Positions 34,133-46,149 are shown, counted from the first letter of the stretch. The stretch: DNA of 64,000 nucleotides from Aquatica leii (GCA_035610365.1 CM069436.1:38695117-38759116); one strand, 5' to 3'. The notes: a model not told the origin generated them from the letters alone. A program made the numbers and translations.

Positions 34133-36200
34133 ACTGCTCAACTGCTTTATTTTTGATGCCATCTTCGACACAAGCTTCTGTAAGAAAACTACTGCACCAG
34201 TCACCACGTGTCTTCAAAACTCGGATGTCAGTTCTACTATTGACCAAAAAGGTTGTTAATATTCTTTGAAAACATTGACCTGTGAAGCAGTTTGGCTTCG
34301 GTAGCCTTAAATACGGAGCAATTTTTTTTGGTGAAATGTAGAAGGTGTTTATACCAATTGGTTGCTTTGTGCACTTGCCCTGTCTATAAAATATAAATAG
34401 TCTGCGATGGTCCACATTTTTTGGTCTCAAATTGAAATGCTTTTTGTAAAGTTAATATCCGTTCACTTTATCTTCCGATGTAACTGTAAAGACTGGTTTT
34501 TCAGTTTTTGTGTCATGTAATGTCATGACCAAAATATGCTCGCAATCTACTTTTAGTAAACCTAATTATTTTGCTTAAGATGCTCCATGCAACGCAATTA
34601 CCAATACTACTTTCATAAGCAGAAAACTGGCATTAGGAGTTTTTTCTACAAACTTCTTCACAGTATATATCAATATAGGTTTTTTTTGCCACATAACCAT
34701 TATTTTGACGGTAATGTAGCAATTTTTCTTTACCGAAATATCTATATTTACATTTATTTGTAAAGTACTTTTCAGCATTACAGGTTCACAAAGCCAAGTA
34801 ACTTGGCTTGAAACGTAAAAGCTTGGCTAGGAGTTGAAAGTCAAGCTTTTTAAAAATAAAAGCTTGATTTGGTTTGATGTTTGTGGATACAGCTTTTCCA
34901 AGGTTTCAAGCTTTTTCAAACTTTTTCTTGCTCCTTCTGCAAAAAAAGTTTATGGTCTTGGAACACGTACCCCGCAGGTGTTACAACTCACTGCCACAAT
35001 ACAGGTTAAATAACTTTGAACTGGAGTGACAACGCGTCTGTACGCGGGAGTAATAAAAATATTTATTTAGTTGTCTAATTATTAATTTATTAATAAGAAA
35101 TACACAATAAACATTTTATGGTTATAACAATACTAAATTAAACTCATGTTTGGTAGGCAGGATAATAGGCACATAGTAATGACTTTACAAAGTATTCACG
35201 ATGCGAGGTTTGAATGTGTATACTTGATGACGCGTTTCTGCTCGTCTTCTGATTGATCCAGAGTTGTGAGGTAACCTAGTGTACAGCTTGTTTCTGGGTC
35301 TAAAAGTGATATTTGCAATTACTGTTTTCAGACCGGTTTTGTCTATTTAAATAAGTAAAGATTGACTTTTGATTTTAACCATGTGGTAAACGCTGTAAAA
35401 TCCGTCTTTATGTGTTACGTTAATTGTGGTTCTCTTTAATTATCCATCATTTAGAAAATAAGTTGTTAGTAAAACAAATACAGCAAATACCAATTTTTAT
35501 TTTTTCGTATTTACTTACACTCACCGAACTTAACAAAATCTTTTTTATGTACTCGATTACGCATATCGGCAGTTGTAACCAAAACAAGACTTTAGCTAAA
35601 TAAACAAAAAACGTTGCAATGTAAGTAGTAACGAGGTATAAATTATAAATTCAGCTTTCTTCGAAATCAATACGACAACCTGCTTAATTTTTATTTTGAT
35701 TTCTTCAGTTGACGCTGTTTGCTAAAGTGATTTGTGTAAATTGCCTTCGTTAAACCTTATTTTGGGATATAAATTTCACGTCAAGATAATATTATTTTCA
35801 AGAGCTTGCAAGCTTGACCTGTAAAAGTTTGGCTTGGCTAATATTGAATTTGGCTTGATTATTTAAAAGCTTGGTTCGATTTTTCGAAAGCTTGGCTTGA
35901 TTTCAAACCAAGCTTTTAAAAACCAAACCAAGCCTCTGAATACCTACTCAGCAACGAGAACACTGACCATAGGGTTAAAACTTGTACCTACGAATTTTTA
36001 ATAATCATTACTAATAAATCTAATATATAAAACAAACCTTTTCATAAAAGCACCCCATTAGAATATTCTCATTTGCTCCTTTCACATTTTTTCAGCCACA
36101 AAATAGCTGGTAACTTTTCTCGTACTTTGCTTTGGACTTTTTAGGTAATACATTTGACTCTGCTTTAAACTTTAAGAAATAGATTATTAAAACATTGGGT
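34131..36200 (-). pseudogene. Crypton-like tyrosine recombinase, split by a MITE
   Basis: Read on the minus strand, the N-terminal SAM-like half lies at about 36200-35985 (LPKKSKAKYEKSYQLF...ENILMGCF, then TLWSVFSLL). The second half lies at 34778-34131 (MLKSTLQINVNIDIS, FLLMKVVLVIALHGA, TLHDTKTEKPVFTV, NFYxRQGKC-like text, CFTGQCFQRILTTFLV and LTEACVEDG). This is the pattern of insect Crypton-type tyrosine recombinases, which integrate a circular DNA by recombination. Catalytic positions are lost: the first Arg region is broken by stops, the usual HCFRR box reads QCFQR, and the final Tyr is Cys. The halves are separated by the 34781-35946 element. It abuts piggyBac fossil 2 on the other strand. 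Confidence 0.72.
34781..35946. mobile_element. hAT-like MITE with subterminal AAGCTTGG repeats
   Basis: The left end caggttcacaaagccaag (34781) and the reversed right end taggtattcagaggcttgg (35946) form weak inverted ends. Both subterminal 150-bp zones are packed with variants of aagcttgg and ccaagctt in both orientations, as in many hAT-type non-autonomous elements. Flanks share tcagca (left tcagcatt, right tcagcaac), consistent with an eroded 8-bp duplication. Independent support comes from the host sequence: the Crypton-like recombinase is interrupted exactly here and its two halves join at this point. Length is about 1166 bp with no coding sequence; an internal segment (35540-35765) recurs at 30600. 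Confidence 0.68.
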
Positions 36201-36419
36201 TGAGAAGAAAGGTAATTGAAAGTACAGCCATAGATGATTTTACCTCTTTACCTAACTTGGTGTACGTTTTGAGCAATTTTCTCTATGATTTACAATTGAC
36301 AAAATGTTCACGTTTATGCTCAAATTCTTTGGTGATATCAAAAAACTGCATTTATAGATTATTATTATTTCATCGGACGAATTTTTGATTTTTTTTTTAT
36401 ATCATGTACTTTTTCAATA

Positions 36420-37020
36420 GATTTTAGTTGTTTTCTAGATTTGTGCTAGATAAATTAGTAGATTTTTTAACATCAATTTATAATTTTATTGCATTTTCTT
36501 TTTTTTGTTGCATTGCCATTTTTTTCTATTATTGGTGTGATTAGGGATTTTAATTAAATCTTTTTTAAATTGTTTTTATGTAGTGTTTTTATTTACTATG
36601 TTTAAATTATGTTTCTCCTTAATACGAGTATTTTTGAATGGAAAAACGTTTAGAAGCTGCAAGAAATGTTTCTTTAACAAATTCAAAAGAAATCTCTTGT
36701 ATGAGTAAGAGACTGGTTAACCAATGTATAGATACTCTGCTTTTGGTATCACATGAGAATCACACGGTGAGCATTATTATGGAAAAAGGTGAGTTTACCG
36801 GGACGTAAGCACACTATAATAATCAAAAAGTACTGTTACCAATATTTTTTCTGCGAAAGGTTGAGACCGTCATGTTTTAGTTTTCGGAGTTTGCACATAT
36901 TTCCACTGCACACTATAACGTTTGCATTCTGGTTCATAGAGGGCAACGATTTAGTGTAAAAAGGCATTGCCTTGTTGATACCGCATAAAGTCCTGTTGTG
37001 ATAATGCTAAACACAAATTC
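36420..37020. other. Non-coding, no recognised feature
   Basis: T-rich and AT-rich sequence between the Crypton-like N-terminus and the mariner-type scrap. I see nothing supportable. Confidence 0.4.
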
Positions 37021-37029
37021 TTCTACTCA

Positions 37030-37220
37030 TCATTAACAGTAGTGGAATCTACTGAACAACAACCAAAACCATGCATTATGGAATGGACAGTTATCACGCT
37101 GATACCGAACATCTGTGAAAGTAATTCCATGTTGATACGCCTATTTACGCGTAAAATAGTTTCCAGCTGTCTTGAATTTTCATCTGATGAATCAATACGT
37201 GCAGGTTTTGGACGGGCCTA
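37030..37220 (-). pseudogene. Mariner-type N-terminal HTH scrap
   Basis: The minus strand reads RPKPARIDSSDENSRQLETI, then LRVNRRINMELLSQMFGIS and VITVHSIMHGFGCCSV. This is the layout of the second helix-turn-helix of mariner transposases (GRP linker, RR-(I/L) helix, GIS turn, recognition helix, Il.e.lG). No catalytic domain follows. The piece is about 60 codons and has been isolated for a long time. Confidence 0.45.
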
Positions 37221-37229
37221 GTACTGAAT

Positions 37230-40200
37230 AGATTCGCTTTCTAGTCAAAACTTTCTGGACCATTTAACCATTACTATACAACAATAACTGTAGTCACTGT
37301 ATACAGTTCTTAATCTTGTATAAATTGTATTATTGTATAAGAGTAATATCTAATGTATAACTGCAAGATGGTTTTTTAGATTATTACTCACCTTCGTCTT
37401 TTTTTAACATGGTTTCAAGACACTTTTTGCGGACTTATTAAGGTAACCAGAAACAGTAAACCACGTGACAGAAGACCTGAAAGCCATCTCACAGGAACAA
37501 CGACACCAAAGCCAATATTAAATACAGCTCAATCGAGTAAGCAAAAGCTCTGAGGGGGCGTATCTGAAGTCGCTGTTTTGACGGGTACATTTTGCACAAA
37601 AGCATTAGAGCGTAAAATTTAAATAAAATTCTACAAATACAACTTTTGGAAAAAAACTGTTTTAGAGTAGTGATGGAAGTAAGCGAAAATAACAGCGATT
37701 TGCAAAATTACAATTGACAAATCGATAAAAAATCGATCGATATAGAACTTATGTCAAGGATTGTATCACATTCAATTTCTTAATTATGAGTGGTCGAGCG
37801 TTTTACCGGTTCATAACATAGATTTTAATTTGCTTATTTTTTGGGGTTTTTGTTTATTTTGCACTATAGGCACTGTGTGATTGTACAACCAATGACTAGT
37901 TTCGGCCGTTATTCTTCGTAAATAAAATATTGGTCATGCCAAGGTTTTGAATTCAATTTTTACGTTGTGCTGACCATATTGTCAATTTCTTGAAATGAAT
38001 ACTGTATAAGGGTTGGATTTTGTGAATTTCACATTTTTGAATAACTTAAAGTACAAAATGTCTAATAAAATTTTCGCATCGCGTCTGTCTATTTCTTGCC
38101 ACTCCTAAACCACTCAACCGATTTTTATAAGTGACGCCTCATTTTTTACAGGAGGTCAGGCTTACAGGTTACATGTTGATCCAATGCTTTATCACTAAAA
38201 AAGAATTAAGAATTGTGATCTATGCTCACTGAAACCCTCCGAATAAAATCCTTTAATTAATAGTTAAAATGTTATTGATCGGTTAGTAAAAAAATATTTA
38301 CATGACACAAAGCTGATACTATAAACTATAAAATTGTATCAGTAAACAATTTTTACAACAATCTATTCTATGACTTAAAATTGTTTGTTTAGTTATTTAA
38401 AATAAATTATTGCAACGTTTCTTTGACAAAAATGTTTCATTACCTCGTTCTTTTATACAAATTGATAATTCGATTTTTGAACAAATGAAACATTGATTAA
38501 AACAAATAACATTATAGTAATGGGCGAAAAAGCGCGGTTTTTAAATAAACAAGTTTCCTAGTGAAGAAGTTTTGTAAACGAAACTGTACGTTAAAAACAG
38601 CCGTCAGAGACTCATTGTCTACAACAAGACACGATTGCGAGTAGATGTCATACGCGAGCTAAAACAAAACTTTTCTCTATTATGGAGTTGGGACGAATGA
38701 CAACTGTCAGCGAACATTATTACACGAACGCCATTTCATGTCATTTTCGGTGACATTCTCAGATGTTGAAAAACTGATGGGTCCGATAAAGACAACGACG
38801 TGCGGAAGGAGACCAAATAACTTTACTTCATCGTTTAGGGCGTAACGTCAACTTTATAATTGAAATGTTTAATTTCGGATAAATGGGTCATAATTCAATT
38901 TTCTTTATAAAGCAACGTGTAATTGCTAAAATAAATTTGTTTAGTCTTATCGTCCACTGAAAAACTTAACTCATTTTCAATTACGAAATCGCGCTTACAA
39001 AAGAATGATAAAGTTATAAGTAGGTATGATTTGCAATTGAATTATCGACAGCAATACCGGTGTTATTTTTAAGATATACGAGTCGAAGAGATTTATTTCT
39101 GTTATGCCAATAGAAAACATTACAATAATTGAAATATGTTTTATGACGCGCATTTTGATTTACGCCACATATTTCCTCATTTATTTTCAGCTACCAGTAT
39201 TGAAACTTCTTTATGTGTTTAGTAATTAAAAAGAGTTTAGCGCGCATAAAAAGAAAATAAAAACTTTGGTATTTTAAAGGTATAATGCTTATTGTGTACA
39301 ACGGTTTAGTAGGTGTACACATTATATTATTTTATAAGTTAATAAATCATTTTTTTTTTAATTTTTAAGCACGTATCTTTTTACCACCTATAATTATGTC
39401 AGTAGAACCGTGTGGGATTAGGCATAGATGACATTTAAAGTTATCCATCCACTCTCAAATCTCACTAGTTGAATAAAAAGGAAATTTATCATTCGATTCG
39501 ATAGCTGTATTTTTAACAGTAATTTGTTTTTGTAATAGATATTTATATAACAATTTTCTTTAATAATACATACATTCAAGATCAATTGTATTGTACGCGT
39601 ATGTGTTATGGGATCGTAATTCATTTATAAGCACAAATTTACTTTTAACTTAGTGTACCTACCACTGCTTATTATTGTATAGTGTAAGAACAATGAGTGA
39701 TTAGTTTTATGCAGGTGTCACGCGTGTTAAACCATATATCAACACACAATGGTGAATAAAATAAATCAACGTGTACATGGTATTGCACTGATATGTGACA
39801 CCCGTGGTAAGTTAAAAACGTTTTTTACAAGTAGCTTCTAGGATATCAAACTTATATTTATAATTCTTTCAGGTTTATTTCCAAAATTAATTAAAATTTG
39901 TTTGGCTGCGTTCAGTATTAGCCGTCATTTTTAATGAAATTTGGTTACATGCTGAAAGCTTCTTAATATTGCTTTATCGAGATGACGACTTTATTTCTAA
40001 GTCATCTCATTGTAATTCCAGCGTAGGTTTTGGCTATATTTTTTCGCTCACTACTAAATTATAATTCAAAAGCGTTATAATTCATTTTTAATTTATTGGC
40101 GAGGAGGCGTTATCTAGGTACTCGATTATTTTGGAAAACTTTTTTTCAATCAACTCGCTTTTACTGTGAGGAGTGGTTGATTTTGATTTAAGTCGATAAA

Positions 40201-41160
40201 TTTTTAAGTAGGTATTACCAGAATATTTTGAAATAGGTGTTGTAAAAGTATAATAACATTGAGTAGTTGTTAATATAAGATAAAATAGTTTTTTTTATTA
40301 AATTTTTACCAAGACATTGTACTATTTAAAACAAAAGTCTTGAAAAATATTCGTTTCTTAATTTTTAAACATTATCAATTGGCAAAACGTCACAAGTTTC
40401 AAATCAATAATAAAGCAATTATTCTTGTTACTATTTTTTTCTGCCCGATTACAATTAGGTATATACTTTCTTTTTACTGTTATAAATTTAACTTACTGGA
40501 TTGAATATTTAGTCTTGAAGCGTTTTTAATCGCAGCTCGTATTCCTTTAAAAAAATTAATGACTAAAACCAAATATTTTTTGGTATTGAACTATGTCAAA
40601 GTTGTAGGTAATTGAAGTTGTCAACGTTTCGCTCATTTTGGCAAGGCTCTTCATCAGCGAAACAAGCCGAACCGAAAACATTTAGTTGCAACGATGACAG
40701 AGTTCTAAATATTACGTTAGTATACACTTCGGAGGTGGAAGGTTTTCGCATTTTATGTTGCGCTAATAATAATTATAACTTCTTCTTTAAACTTCGTGTT
40801 TACAAACAGTCTTGGTTGGATAAACGTCTTTAATAATTTTGTTTTCAAGTACATTCCTTTTTTGCATAGGTATTACAAATTAAAAACAATTTATCATTTT
40901 TATTTTTTTGGTTAGAGACTAAACTTCCTAACACTCTTGCAAAAGTAATCGTTTAAACTGCAAAGTTAAAAATGATAAGTGATGTATACTGTGTTACAAG
41001 CTTTAGGTCTTACGAACTTTGCACGGCCAACTCACACAGTCGGAGATAGGGGAGGTTCAAGGAAATTATACTTAAGAGCGCCAGATCAAATCCAAATTAA
41101 CACTTCTGCCTCGATCACGACAGATGGTCCAAACTTGTAACTAAATTTGAGGTTCGTAAT
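37230..41160. other. Non-coding stretch with minor repeats
   Basis: No gene recognised. A more balanced segment at about 38560-38840 may be regulatory. A small inverted repeat (ggtgtcac near 39714 with gtgacacc near 39796) and a hammerhead-like motif at 40626-40657 are described elsewhere. The text near 38080-38130 resembles a common insect repeat but its limits are not visible. Confidence 0.4.
40626..40657 (-). ncRNA. Decayed hammerhead-like motif
   Basis: On the minus strand CTGATGA (40657-40651) is followed by about 20 bases and then GAAAC-GTTG (ending near 40624). The two conserved boxes are intact but the intervening sequence no longer forms stem II (gagc faces gagc). It has the form of the motif at 13434-13471 and is probably a relic of the same retroelement type. 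Confidence 0.3.
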
Positions 41161-41164
41161 CCTT

Positions 41165-41600
41165 GTTACTCTGATGTTCGAGTAGCCAAAATTTGTTAAT
41201 AGGTAACGCCAATTACAAGGGAAAGCAAAAAATAAAAGAGAGATTAACAAGAACATATGAAATTTCTCCACTCATCAATGCTCGAAATATTACTAAGTAT
41301 AATTAACAAATATAAAAACTTTAATTTAGCAGCGTAGCAAATTGACAGGCGTATGTTGACTTTCTTAATTCATAAACATTAGACAAATTAACAAGTATGA
41401 GTAATAGGTGTAGAAACCTTGAATTAACAACGTAAAAGATTAACCGGAGTATAATTTCTCGATTCATAAATGCCGGACATATCGGCAACAAACAAAGCAT
41501 ATTCTTAAATTACGTCGAGATAGCGAAGAACATTTGGTAATAAATATTGTCTACTTTCAGCATGCGATACACTACAAATGACACTTGAAATTATCTTATT
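41165..41600. repeat. Degenerate tandem repeat, period about 95 bp
   Basis: Related blocks begin with tttctccactcatcaatgct (41263), tttcttaattcataaacatt (41361), tttctcgattcataaatgcc (41455) and probably tttcagcatgcgatacac (41554). Intervals are 98, 94 and 99 bp. Each is preceded by a variant of gattaac-aggcgtatg. An earlier, weaker unit may start near 41165. Divergence between units is high, so this is an old minisatellite. Confidence 0.5.
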
Positions 41601-41609
41601 GGTATGCAC

Positions 41610-42480
41610 ACAATAAACGTACTTATAGACACCGACAGTAATCAAAGTTCCGTGAGTGACTTTTATGACAGCGAATAAAATATAATCAAATTGACTTACC
41701 AAATCCAATGCTCGCTTGAGTGAAGAAAACGTTTTCTCACCGGCAGCCTAAAATAATTATTGATAGCAATTCGTGTCACACAATAACTCACGAAAAGGGA
41801 AACTACAAAATCAGTATTAATAAATCATTAAATGCGATATAAGAACCCGTTGTATCGAATGCTGTAGGTTGTAATTACGAACAGGTGGTTGATAACACGA
41901 TCGATTTTTATCCACAAATCAGCATCTCCGACGCATTGTTCGACGAGACCTCGATGTTATTTAAGTAGCAGGCCCTCCCAACAGCTTATACGCTTGGTAG
42001 CGATATTTATCAATCGTACTTATGCATCCTTATTACTTAGTGAAGCGAACAGGTGCTTGCAAAGTGGTGGAACCGGCTATCACATTAATACAGAAATTAC
42101 GAAGGAGTATTAATAGATCGGAGACAAAATATCTTACCCTGTGCCGAAAGAATTGTAATAAATTCGTAATTGCCTTATAAATTTGTATACATCACAAGGG
42201 ATGTCCTTAAAAATTTAGGAATCAATTCAAGATTCTCGACACCGACCCGTTCACGTAGTTGACAACTTCAAAAATGGCCTCGCAGTCACCAACAAGGTCG
42301 GCAGAGGGCGTCAAAACCAGAAACTAATTTTTAAGTCGATACACAGGGTACTCCGTTGTGAAAATTTCGCACGTAACAACTGCATGACTACATACTACAG
42401 AGTTAAAACATTTTTTTTAATTAATGACTGAGATGGATACGGAAGAGTATTATAATAATAACCTTTGTTGTAATGTAGAA
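41610..42480. other. Non-coding island, no recognised feature
   Basis: Sequence at about 41870-42310 is more complex and GC-richer than average. No coding signal or element end was recognised. Confidence 0.35.
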
Positions 42481-42487
42481 ACAAATC

Positions 42488-42808
42488 ATGTAACTTATAC
42501 TATGAGATGGCTCTGCCATCAAACGTTGTTAATGGTTACCCCATTCATACTTGAATATAAGGCTATAGGGTTGTCGATGCAATTGTGGGAATTACATTAG
42601 AGTGTTCTTCTACTGCTGATGAACCCCAAAAAAAGCAAAACGGTCGTCCAGTAGTTAATTCTGGTGGCATTTGCACAATTACAGTGACTGCTTTACCCCT
42701 AATGTCTTTTACGTTGTAGTTTTATCCCGCAATTTTATTCAAAACTTGAAATACACGGGTGTAAAATCAACTTAAAACGTTTACCGCCGTTATACCTTAT
42801 TTACAGTT
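42488..42808 (+). mobile_element. Second copy of the hammerhead element (one unit)
   Basis: About 320 bp align along their whole length with the unit at 25678-26019: tatactatgagatggctctg and ccatcaaac near the start, atgcaattgtggga, the hammerhead zone, cacaatt, a ttttacgttgtagttttatccc stretch, then cacgggtgt and a final acagtt. Both copies start and end at the same unit positions, which independently defines the monomer. The copy is diverged by roughly a quarter of its positions and has small indels. No TSD was found. The hammerhead part (42610-42654) is described separately. Confidence 0.8.
42610..42654 (+). ncRNA. Decayed hammerhead ribozyme, copy 2
   Basis: Stem I ctactg (42610-42615) pairs perfectly with cagtag (42649-42654). 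CTGATGA is 42616-42622. Stem II is lost (cccc now faces aaag), and the GAAA box reads caaaac, so G12 is gone. GTC is 42646-42648, and short stem III is c-g plus g-c around gt. Compared with copy 1, stem I has a G-C pair where copy 1 has A-T, and stem III likewise has G-C for A-T, so both helices are kept by compensating changes. The lost core makes self-cleavage unlikely today. Confidence 0.75.
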
Positions 42809-42809
42809 A

Positions 42810-44600
42810 AAAAAATAAGGGAACTGTGTAAATGATAAAATGCTTTGTAAACAGCATGCGCGAGGGCTAATACACAACAAAAATAGCACAGTAACGTTTA
42901 ATCAAGTTTAAATAGGCAGTATAGGCAACACGCTGAATCACATTCTGCAACTACCAGTCTAAAAATGTCGTGACGTTAAAAATACTGCGTAAGCGTAATG
43001 TTTTTAAGTACGACGCTTAGTCAATCGAATCTCAAAATAAATGATATTATTCGTCATAACACCCGGTACAAACTGGTCGTAAACAAACTATCAGAAATGT
43101 AATAAAATAACAATAAATACGAGTACTTACAATCGGACTACGTTTTTACTAGATATAAGAAGGCTTGTAAAACATATCCCTAAAAGCTGAAACAGAACAT
43201 AATCGGACAGGTATCACAAATACAAAAAATTTAACACAAACGTGTTTTTGAGATCAAATAAATTAATGAGTCGAACTTCGTAAAGATCAAACTGATTGCT
43301 GTTGTCGCCACAAGTCATTTAATAAAATACACTGTGAGTCCAATTAGCAACTTCTTATGAGACTTTTCAGTTATGCAGCAGGTATCGGAAGCTAGTCGAG
43401 AAATTCTACACAAACGTAATAGTCAACATTAGAAATAAACACCACATGTACTAGTAACGTGTCTAATGCACGAGGTAAAATGAGTGTTACTGTCAACGTG
43501 GTAATATTGATACTACAAACAAAGAACGAAAATTACGCAAAAGTGCATCATACTTCAGTGACTCGTTCCATAAGCATCGGTAAATTTCACATTGAAATTT
43601 CAATATAAATCGATTTAATGACCATTGTTTTTAAAAACTTCGTTGAGAATTAAGTTGTATATGTTCACTTTTGCAGTTTGCGTGTTTGCTGTCAAAAGCG
43701 TGAATCCGGAAGAAAAGAAAGTTGCTACGTCACTCCAACAGTTTATCTTCTGGTAGAAATCGATACATTTATTTCTTATTTGGTTTTGTACTACGCAGTC
43801 ATAATCACATGGTATAAATCTACTTTCCACTTATTTATGTATTCTTTTTTTTTGTCATCTAAATCTCATGTCATCAAATTCAAACAAAATTTATTAGTGT
43901 TTGTATCTTTATAACCCGATGAAACTAACATTTACGGCTGCTATGTTGGTGTCTTCATTTAAAATATTTCTTACTTTATAGAAATAGCAGTTGTGATTTA
44001 ATTTAACGTTAACTCATCCTTTCCGGACGATGACCTGTATTTTATTTAAAAGTTGCCACTTTTTTCTTTTGCTGGTCTAGAAAAAAATCAAATTTGAACT
44101 CAGGTCAGATATTGCATATACAATTTTTGAAGTATTATATTATCATGCTTAGTGTTTTTATTTAATTAAGTTAACGAATTTTGAAGATCGTGGTAGATAA
44201 AAACCTCGATGCTTAATGCATTGTTAAATTTTGCCGATATAATTAACTATGTGATCATGTCGTTAAGCGTCATGGATCGTCAGATTCAAAATCAATTGTT
44301 TTGCTAACGATGTTGTCAAATCAATAGCTACGATTTAGTTAATAGCATCGACTAAAAAAAGTCTTTCTAAGTTAATAAATTATAACCATTACGTTCTGTC
44401 CACAAAATGTATAACATTTCAAGTGGAAAACATATACCGGTTCAAGATTGATCAAAAGTTGGTCTATACTAGCTACATATTGTAACATATACAGGGTTTG
44501 TCATTACTCCGGCTTCCGTTTCTAGTGCTTTTGTATAAATGTCAACATAAAATGTTTAGTACTGTACTCATTTCTATTGAAAAACTGCAATATTTTTGTT
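42810..44600. other. Non-coding, no recognised feature
   Basis: AT-rich sequence. I see no element end or coding family between the second hammerhead copy and the long-TIR mariner-like element. Confidence 0.4.
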
Positions 44601-44929
44601 TATACAGGGTGTTTGGTTTTCGCTGAGCTCATTTTTTTATGCTGTTATGATGAAAAACACTTTTACAATTTTTTTAATTGATTACAGCGTTGCTATTTTC
44701 GAGTAATTTCTTTAAAAATTTAGCATCAGAAAGAAATGGTCCCAAAGCTGATGTTTTTTGAAATTTTGGAATTGGTTTTTGTAAATTGGTAAATGAAAGT
44801 CAAAAGTGCTTAAATATTCTAAAAGATTCTTTTAATTCCCTATACTTATTTTGTATGAGCGCGCTAATTTGAAAATTTTACAAATTGCTGAAATCAATTT
44901 TTTTAACGACACTCAATTTCTTTCAACTG

Positions 44930-46145
44930 TTTCTAATGTAGTGTTTCAATTTTCTATCGATTTGCACTAGTACTTTGTTCTCCTAACATCTACAGTTTTG
45001 GAGATACTTATAAATTTTAAATTAAATCAGAACAAGCATTATTTTAATCAAGCAGGTTTATTCTAGTGGGCTTCGCTTCTAATAAACAAAAAAACACAAA
45101 GCGGGAGATTTTTAAAAAACCAACAAAAATTTAAAAAAAACTTTAAATGTTCAAAATTTTGCCTATTTTGTTGTAGGTACGCTTCAAGTCTGCCGCAACG
45201 ATTCACCTACAGTTTGTAACATCTCGTGTGTGACGTTAGAAAATTCTGTTTTGCATTACCTCTTCTTGAAACACTTAATCTATTACGAACCTTAATAAAA
45301 AGATATCCATGACAGTAAGATCCCGAGATCTTGCCGGTCATGGCACAGGAACTCCTCGGCCGATCAATCGATCACAATATTGTTCGTTGAATTAACGCAC
45401 ATTTCTAGCAAAATGACAGGGCGCACCATCATGCTGATACCACATGGTCATTTTTGTGTTTTCTGGAACATTTTCTAGTAACTGTGGCAAAAAATTATTC
45501 AAATACTCCAAATATCTGTCGAAATTTAAATGACCATCAAAGATGTAAGGACCTATGATAAAATCATCCACAATTCCTCTCTATTCATTGACCGTCTATC
45601 TATGTTGATGATCCAAAACTCTTATGAGTTATTATTAAAACAGCGGATATAAAGCCCGGCACCTGATTAAGCTTATTTGACATCCACCCATAGAAAGCTC
45701 TTTTCGATTTAAAACTTTCTATAGTCATCTTTTGATGCAGTTCAATGTGATAAAGATGATATTTATGGCTTTTTAGTACTCTTCTCACTGAAGTAGCACT
45801 AATTATACCAAGTTCTTCACCAATTTGTTTGGTGCTAGCATTTAGAATTCAACTACAGCCTGCAGTACCATAAATTCTGCCTCTTCTGTTCTGACAGTTC
45901 TTCTTTGAACAGGTGCCCAAAATGAACACCATGTCGACTAATTCGTTCTGTGGAAAAACTTTTACTTTCTATCTGTTTTTTGTTTAATAGAAGCACAGCC
46001 TACTACAATAAACCTGCTTGATTGAAATAATGCTCGTTGTGGTTTGATTAAAAATTTAGAAATATCTCCATAGCTGTAGATGTTAGAAGAAAAAAGTGCT
46101 AGTGAAAATCGGCAGAGAATTAAAAACTACAATCCAAACAGTGTA
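44930..46145 (-). mobile_element. Mariner-like element with long inverted repeats
   Basis: The zone 44943-45090 is repeated inverted at about 45985-46130: the runs ctaacatctacag, agcattattt and caatcaagcaggtttattct-like text occur in both, in mirrored order, over roughly 135 bp. The outer limits are less clear. ccaaacagtgta at 46136 could mirror tacagggtgtttgg at 44605, in which case the left arm is longer (element 44605-46145). The transposase fossil lies between the arms on the minus strand. Confidence 0.65.
45290..45960 (-). pseudogene. Mariner-like transposase fossil of the long-TIR element
   Basis: The minus strand reads LGIISATSVRRVLKSHKYH (HTH end) then LYHIELHQKMTIESF and FYGWM near 45830-45680. 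The zone of the first catalytic Asp is scrambled (SAVLIITHKSF). After a frameshift come GPYIFDGHLNFDRYLEYLNN, LPQLLENVP, MWYQHDGAPCHFARNVR (second Asp, near 45420), then GRGVPVP-stop-PARSRDLTVMDIFL (third acidic residue). This succession is diagnostic of a multicopy arthropod mariner-like transposase group. At least three stops and two frameshifts are present. Confidence 0.82.
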
Positions 46146-46149
46146 AAAT

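Noticed and set aside
38080-38230. Text like a common insect repeat (gtctgtctatttcttg... ctcaaccgatttt)
   Set aside because: I could not define ends, a second copy in the window or a family, so it is not annotated.
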